From contig CM060855.1 in assembly GCA_030737835.1 (NCBI GenBank), forward strand, positions 15,877,438 through 15,941,437: a stretch of 64,000 bases of DNA, read 5' to 3'. Below the pieces are notes generated by a model that saw only the letters and a list, made by a program, of their open reading frames with translations, was not told where the DNA came from and searched no databases. Both the position numbers and the translations under genes were made by a program. Shown in pieces: positions 58,613 to 64,000 of the stretch (its first letter is position 1; the number at the start of each line of letters is the position of its first letter). This DNA is from Acorus gramineus (taxonomy: Eukaryota; Streptophyta; Magnoliopsida; Acorales; Acoraceae).

Positions 58613-59499
58613 AAGTCTTTTTTACATTTCTAAATACAGTCCTATACGCCTTATTAATCTCCTCTATTCATTGTTTCGAGGTATATATTTTGTTAAAAAA
58701 AATTTACATTTTCTATAAATAACACAATCTAATTTTTTTGGAGTATATACATCATATTTTATAAAAGTATATATTTTATCAGATGAGATATATGATTTTA
58801 AAAAAATTAAAAAATGTGTAGTCTGCATTTTAGACTGTAACATAAAATGACTATAACATTTTTCATTGCAAAAATGGCATTCTTAGCCCACTTTATAGCC
58901 TCATATATCGTTAGCCCCCACAACTCATTGTAACGAGATGCATAACTTATTATAATTTTTTTTTAAACATCCTTATAAATGAGTACATACAATTTATTGG
59001 AATATACACACATCTCCTCTTTGTTTTAGATTACCATGCATTTTATTAGAGTAAAATTAGTATTATAAAAATGCATATATTATAAAAGTGGTTTTTAGAA
59101 CTTAATGAACTTATTAAATTTTCAGAGTGAAAAATTGGTTTAAATTTGTAGGTATTACCTACATTGTGATATTTTAATTAAAAAATCTTAACCCACTGCA
59201 AAAAGGCCATAAAGATTTGCATCAACATCGCAGCCAATACAATGAATTATTATCAATCCCATTAAAGAGTTGTAGCCTTTTTTGTCATACAATGCTAAGA
59301 ATAGCATCTGATGTTTTTATCTCTCTCTTTCTATTTTCTTTTTTGTTGAAAAATTGATAATTTGATTCATAAGGAAATTAATATATACTGTGCACTCTCA
59401 GTATTTATGGCTAAATGGATTATGTAAAGAAATGATAAATTTAGAGATAATTCCACATTTGATCCTTTTGTTTCTATTGAATATATAATGTCACTACAA
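58613..59499. other. Intergenic, dispersed repeat family
   Basis: 58690-58860 belongs to the 'ttataaaagtatatattttatcaga' family also seen near 12300, 22300, 34100 and 43950. No gene is seen. Confidence 0.4.
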
Positions 59500-59500
59500 G

Positions 59501-59530
59501 AAAAAATTGTCATTTGCAATGAATTATTTG
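59501..59530 (+). mobile_element. CACTA-like terminus
   Basis: cactacaagaaaaaattgtc is the second En/Spm-type end in the window (the other is at 30136). No matching opposite end was found, so it is either a solo end or one side of a decayed element. Confidence 0.45.
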
Positions 59531-61240
59531 CGGCATGCAGACAAACCATCGTAATTCGGAAGTAGCGGTACATATAATAAATGACGAATCTTCATAAAAT
59601 GAAGTATATAATACTAATACTACAATAGATTGTAGATTGTACATATCATTTAATGTACAAATAGAAAAACATGTTTCATCCAACAAAAAAAGAGATTACA
59701 CATGTAACTACATATAAAGAACTGCATGTAACAGTCTTTCAAATAGATTAAAAAACCAAAATAAGGAGAGTGCACACATCCATTAAAAAACAAAAACAGA
59801 AACTGTTATTTATGTAAAATAAAAAAAATCTAAAATAACCGGACATTATGCAATTATATTTAAAAAAAAAACACTCAAGCTCACTAATAAATGGAAAATG
59901 ATAATATAAGCATCAAATGTCAAGGGCCACAAAATTCAATGGATCAAAAGCAGAATAAAGACACCAGGCATATCACAGTACAAGAGAACAATAAAAAGGA
60001 AGAGCTTGGTGTAGAGAGAATCAAATGCAAACTGACAAACTGACCCACAAATTCAAAAATGTGTGGCATTTCACAGGCCAACAAAGTACAGAACAATATG
60101 ATCCACTTCATACTGACCATGAGGGGGTGTGCAGTGGATGGATGAAACTCAAACTTACCATTTTGTCCATGCATGCATGAGAGATACAATATGTACATCC
60201 ATCCAGTAAGCAACAAAGGAAGATAAAGGGTCTTCTGAGAATATCAATCCATATGATTTTTAAAGACTCCTTTAAATTAGAGGGGTCCCCAAAAAAACCA
60301 TTTCCAAATGGCTCGTGGAGATGAACAAATTTTTCACCTAACTAGATCTATGAGCTCCTTCATGGATCTACTTTTTGAATTTTGGTGATTTGTTTTTAGT
60401 AGTGGGACCCACATACCTTATTCTTTGGATTTTAAATATCTAAATAATTTTGTCTTGTTTAAAATATATTAGTTTAAAATAATTGAAAGCCAGATGGAGA
60501 GATTGGTTGGAGTAGACATGATTTCAAAATTAAATTTTCTCCCATGTATAACAAATTAGTGGAGTTATTTGTTGAGCTTGGTTGAAAATGCTGTAACATA
60601 TGTATATATTTTTTTTAGAAACTGTATTTGATGTTATATTACTTCGTTGGAAATATTATGAAAATACAAGTTTGAAAAGGAATTGAGAGATATAGAAGAA
60701 CAACATTAAAAAACATTAAAAACACCACTTTGAGTATAACTTAGCACTCTTGAACACCACTTCGATTGTAAATTTCTCAGAGCCTAGTTGGGATGAGTGA
60801 TCGGGTTAACTTACAGATAATGTTCCATCACTAACATTTTTAATATATTAACTTTTTTATATTGCTATCTTCTAAAATACTTATATATTGGGCATTATAT
60901 GTGAACATATACATAATGATTTTATTTATTATACTGTTAAATAAACTGAATAATAAATTATCTTTTGAGATGCCAGTACATTGTTATCCATTCTATACAA
61001 TATTATACAATACGTATACTATTAATTTGTGATAGACCTACATAAATAATGCAAACTTCATAATGTTTTATGTACTAAAAGATTTTAAAAAATTAGGGAA
61101 ATATTTGAAATCAATTAATTAGAGAAATATTTGAAATTAATTATGACAAGGACCAAATTTATTGTTTCTTATAAAACGTTATTATATCTTTTTGGCTTCT
61201 ACTAATCAAATACGCACCTTTTTCGAAATGTCGCATAACG
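59531..61240. other. Intergenic, no gene recognised
   Basis: AT-rich DNA up to the GC-richer promoter zone of the glucanase gene. A 90-codon minus-strand frame at 59944-60216 shows no known domain and is not called. Confidence 0.45.
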
Positions 61241-61439
61241 TGACAAAGACAGAGGGGCACATAAGTCAATTCCCAGCGCCCAAACCCTCACAACGGCTAA
61301 AATAAAAACCCCTCAAACGGGCCCCACCACCTCTGTAAATGACCAAACTACCCCTGATCGTGGTTTGGTCGACCTCTCTCATGGACCCCACCAACCGCCC
61401 CGCGCACGACCGAAAGGTGGTCTGTTAAGATCCTCCGAA

Positions 61440-61453
61440 ACGTGTGCCACGTG
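61440..61453. promoter_or_regulatory. ACGTG/G-box pair upstream of the GH17 gene
   Basis: acgtgtgccacgtgag holds ACGTGTG and the palindrome CACGTG (61448-61453) within 14 bp, some 645 bp upstream of the ATG, in a GC-rich stretch (61240-61500) that stands out from the AT-rich flanks. This is the usual form of an ABA- or light-responsive bZIP/bHLH site. Confidence 0.5.
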
Positions 61454-61963
61454 AGATCATATTCAAAATGACGGAAATACCCCTATGACCTCCCTCGGAA
61501 ATCCATCAAAAGTTCTGTAAATCCACAAAAAAATCGGACCCCTTTGTGTCAAAAAGCGAACTTTTCAAACAACTGTAATCGATTAAATGGGGGCCTTTTT
61601 TTGACATTCTTTGCATTGCCTCCATTAATGGGAGCTCTTGCTGAGACACCCATATAAAAAAAAAATCTGATTTTTTAGTTGATTTGAGTCCTCTTTTTAT
61701 CAAAATCTCTGATTTTTAGGACCCATTTCAAAGAACCCATATTAGAAATCCTGGATTTTGATTCAAAAGTCGGTTCTTTTTTTTTTTTTAATTGTGCTCA
61801 GTTTTGAGGGAACCCCCCTTTCGGGATTGGTGTATTGATTCCCTCATTATTAGACCTTTTTATTGCAGTTTGTGAGGCTTGTTTTCGAAGTTTTATTTAA
61901 AAAGAATCAGCTTTTACTCTGTTTGTGTGCATTTGAAGTCTCAGATTCCACCTTTTCCTTTCG

Positions 61964-62100
61964 ACCCATATTGAGAATCCATCAAAGACCAGTTTTTTTT
62001 AATCTCTCTTTGAGATTTTTGTCAAAAAAACCACTTGTTCGTTGAAACCCACATTGAGAATCCATCAAAAGTCACTTCTTTTTCATCTCTTCTTGAGATG
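61964..62100. repeat. Imperfect 83-bp tandem duplication ending at the glucanase start codon
   Basis: Copy 1 (about 61964-62020) reads acccatattgagaatccatc and then aatctctctttgagat. Copy 2 (about 62047-62100) reads acccacattgagaatccatc and then catctcttcttgagat. The ATG of the gene forms the last bases of copy 2 (gagATG); copy 1 has gagATT there. Confidence 0.8.
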
Positions 62101-62441
62101 AGTTTGTGTAGAATGTCCAGTTTTTGGTTTCTTATTCTGTTCTTGGTCACTGGGCTTTCAAAAATGGTTATTGAAGGCCTCGGAGTGAACTGGGGGACTC
62201 AGGCGACGCACCTGTTGCCACCTAAGATTGTCTCCAAGCTATTGCAGGACAATGGGTTCAAGAAGGTGAAGCTCTTCGACGCCGACCAGGAGACGTTGAG
62301 CTCCCTCGCCGGGACGGGAATTGAAGTCATGGTGGCGATACCGAACAACATGCTCGCTCAAATGACCGACTACGATGCGGCGAAGAAGTGGGTCAATCGG
62401 AACGTCACACGGTACAACTTCAATGGCGGCGTAACGATCAA
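62098..62441 (+). CDS. Glucan endo-1,3-beta-glucosidase (GH17), exon 1 only
   Basis: GH17 enzymes cleave beta-1,3-glucans (callose, fungal walls) in the apoplast. Exon 1 gives 114 codons plus two bases and ends at ATCAA|GTAAGT. Residues 1-27 are a hydrophobic signal peptide ([12 protein letters not shown]). The mature part opens with [19 protein letters not shown], the standard GH17 N-terminus, followed by [25 protein letters not shown] and [12 protein letters not shown]. The wording is close to the plant subgroup that carries a C-terminal X8/CBM43 domain and GPI anchor. The catalytic glutamates lie in later exons beyond position 64000: the expected next exon, opening with a YVAVGNEPF-type motif, is not in the remaining 1.5 kb. 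An in-frame Met at residue 6 (MSSFWF) is an alternative start. Confidence 0.9.
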
Positions 62442-64000
62442 GTAAGTCGATTTGGGAAAATTTTCATATCGATGTGTATTGATAAGAGTTGCATGGATGA
62501 TGTGTGTCCATCAACAAGATAAAAGTCTTTCATCAACTAAAAAATCATTGATAGAAATCTCATTAATGCACTTCGATGAATACGTTGTTAATCCTGATAC
62601 ATATTGTTGGAAGTCCCATATATAAATTTTTTTTTTATGATTTGATGATAGTGATTATGGAATTTGTTGTATGTTTGAATTCAATAATCAATGGTTTGAC
62701 TTTTGATGATAAATCTCTGATCTTCCCACTTGGGTTTAATTAATTAATGGTTGCATGTGATTCTAACATGAACTCTTTTAATTGGGTGTGTTTTGAGCAA
62801 CTTCTTCTTGGAATCTTATTATTACCTGCCATCAAGTTGAATACCTTAAAATTGAATGATTTCTTGTTATTGAAAAGTTAAAATTCCATCTCTAAAAGTC
62901 AAATTTTTTCATCTATCAATAGAAACGCAGTGTTATGGAATGGAAAATTTGACCAACAATAGTTATATTTAATAAACTATAACAGATAAACTTTGTTTTG
63001 GGCCAATTAATGGTTTTGTGATGAATCAAGGAGATAGAATTATATTGGGAAGCTTGAATACTCATGTATGCAATTAGTCGATTGACTTTTTTTTTTGGTT
63101 AGCGCATTTAGAAACACGATTTGGTTGATTCTGCTTCTTTAGGAATCAAATTAGCCCAAATATGTTTCCAAGCACCCTAAATGGTCACAATTTTTTTAAG
63201 AAACTAAGCATAATTTTTAGTTGTACATAGTAAAAAAAAAAAAAAAAACTAAACATGAGTTAAACCAAACTGATCACAATCAGATCATTTTTTTTCCTTT
63301 CACAATTGGGTTCAGCTATCAATAGAACTTTTGACAATTGAAATGGGAGGATTTTACACATACATGCTGAAAGTCCTATTAAAGTTTTGAATATATGTTA
63401 TGTTTGTATTTAGTTTCTGAAGAATTATATCTTTTTTATTTACTGGAACTGCCCATATAAGCATGTTTTTACTCTGCAACCTCGTGTTTCGTATTTGCAT
63501 CATGTGTAACACTTCCACAACATTTGTTTATGATTATGAAGTATATAAATGAGTGGAGTTTCTATATTAGCATTAGATCTGGAATACCTAATATAGTTCA
63601 TTATTTGGTGTAACTGTTGTGTTTCTGCCAATATTACTGCAAAAAATTTCAGAAGAACCATGATAGAACTCTTATGATTTTGATAATCCTAACAACCCAA
63701 TTGTCATTCAACATCATTCATTTAGTCATTTCAATTTCTGTCTATCTATTTGGTTTCTAGAAGTACAAGTCATATAGTTTATGATGGCAGATTACTCCAG
63801 TATAACCTAGATGGCAAATCAAGCTTTAATTCAATCTATGGATAGCCTTCTCCGGAATAGGTTGGTATTGTGGGATAGATAGCTATTGGGCTACATTTGT
63901 TTATGATTATTCTGTCACCTTTTTTTTTCTTTGCTCTATAGTGTTTCTTTGGGGGGGTATATAAGCTATGAATAGGATATTCCAGCCCTCCCCCCCTTGA
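62442..64000 (+). other. First intron of the GH17 gene, running off the window
   Basis: The donor is GTAAGT at 62442, and no acceptor with a GH17 continuation is found before the right edge. AT-rich, with poly-A and T tracts and no transposon end that I can support. GH17 genes of this type often have a long first intron. Confidence 0.6.

Overview
The window is nuclear DNA of a flowering plant. It is AT-rich, with spliced genes, long TE-filled introns, a plant-type tRNA-Gly gene, and many LINE, hAT-like, Mutator-like and other small DNA-transposon relics. The proteins belong to plant families: a NOT3 N-terminus, an EMSY-LIKE protein, a cation/calcium exchanger, an FQR1-like quinone reductase, a plastid-type CxxCxG zinc-finger protein and a GH17 beta-1,3-glucanase. 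The species cannot be named from the sequence alone. Nothing argues for bacterial or organellar DNA.

Layout. 1-11.2 kb: NOT3 on the minus strand, with ten exons in view (599 residues); its C-terminal part lies off the left edge. LINE fragments and a hAT-like element sit in its introns. 11.2-15.8 kb: nested transposons, two hAT-like elements with target-site duplications (TSDs) cutting a LINE endonuclease relic. 15.9-18.8 kb: a three-exon gene for a small plastid-type DnaJ zinc-finger protein (minus). 20.3-22.1 kb: a Mutator-like MITE and a 73-bp tandem repeat. 22.96-25.65 kb: tRNA-Gly(GCC) and an intronless CCX exchanger, both minus. 26-37 kb: gene-poor, repeat-rich DNA with a G30 homopolymer, a long inverted repeat, a retroelement RNase H relic and a hAT-like MITE. 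37.5-42 kb: a seven-exon EMSY-LIKE gene (minus) whose largest intron holds a 1.1-kb MITE. 45.4-46.3 kb: an intronless CAF1 deadenylase gene (plus). 47.2-51.6 kb: a two-exon FQR1-like gene (minus), convergent with CAF1, with an RTE-like LINE relic in its intron. 51.96-55.90 kb: a complete-ended but internally deleted Mutator element carrying transposase remnants and an opposite-strand GRF zinc-finger frame. 57.4-58.6 kb: a tandem array of related MITEs. 62.1 kb to the right edge: exon 1 of a GH17 glucanase and part of its first intron.

How the genes relate. NOT3 and CAF1 are two subunits of the CCR4-NOT deadenylase complex and lie about 34 kb apart, but on opposite strands with unrelated genes between them, so this is probably chance. 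The other genes have no evident pathway in common. The most notable items are the Mutator element with its antisense GRF frame next to the FQR1-like promoter, the nested hAT/LINE block, the apparently Agenet-less EMSY-LIKE protein, and a 5' UTR duplication that ends exactly at the glucanase start codon. I found no CRISPR array and nothing I can call a wholly new system.
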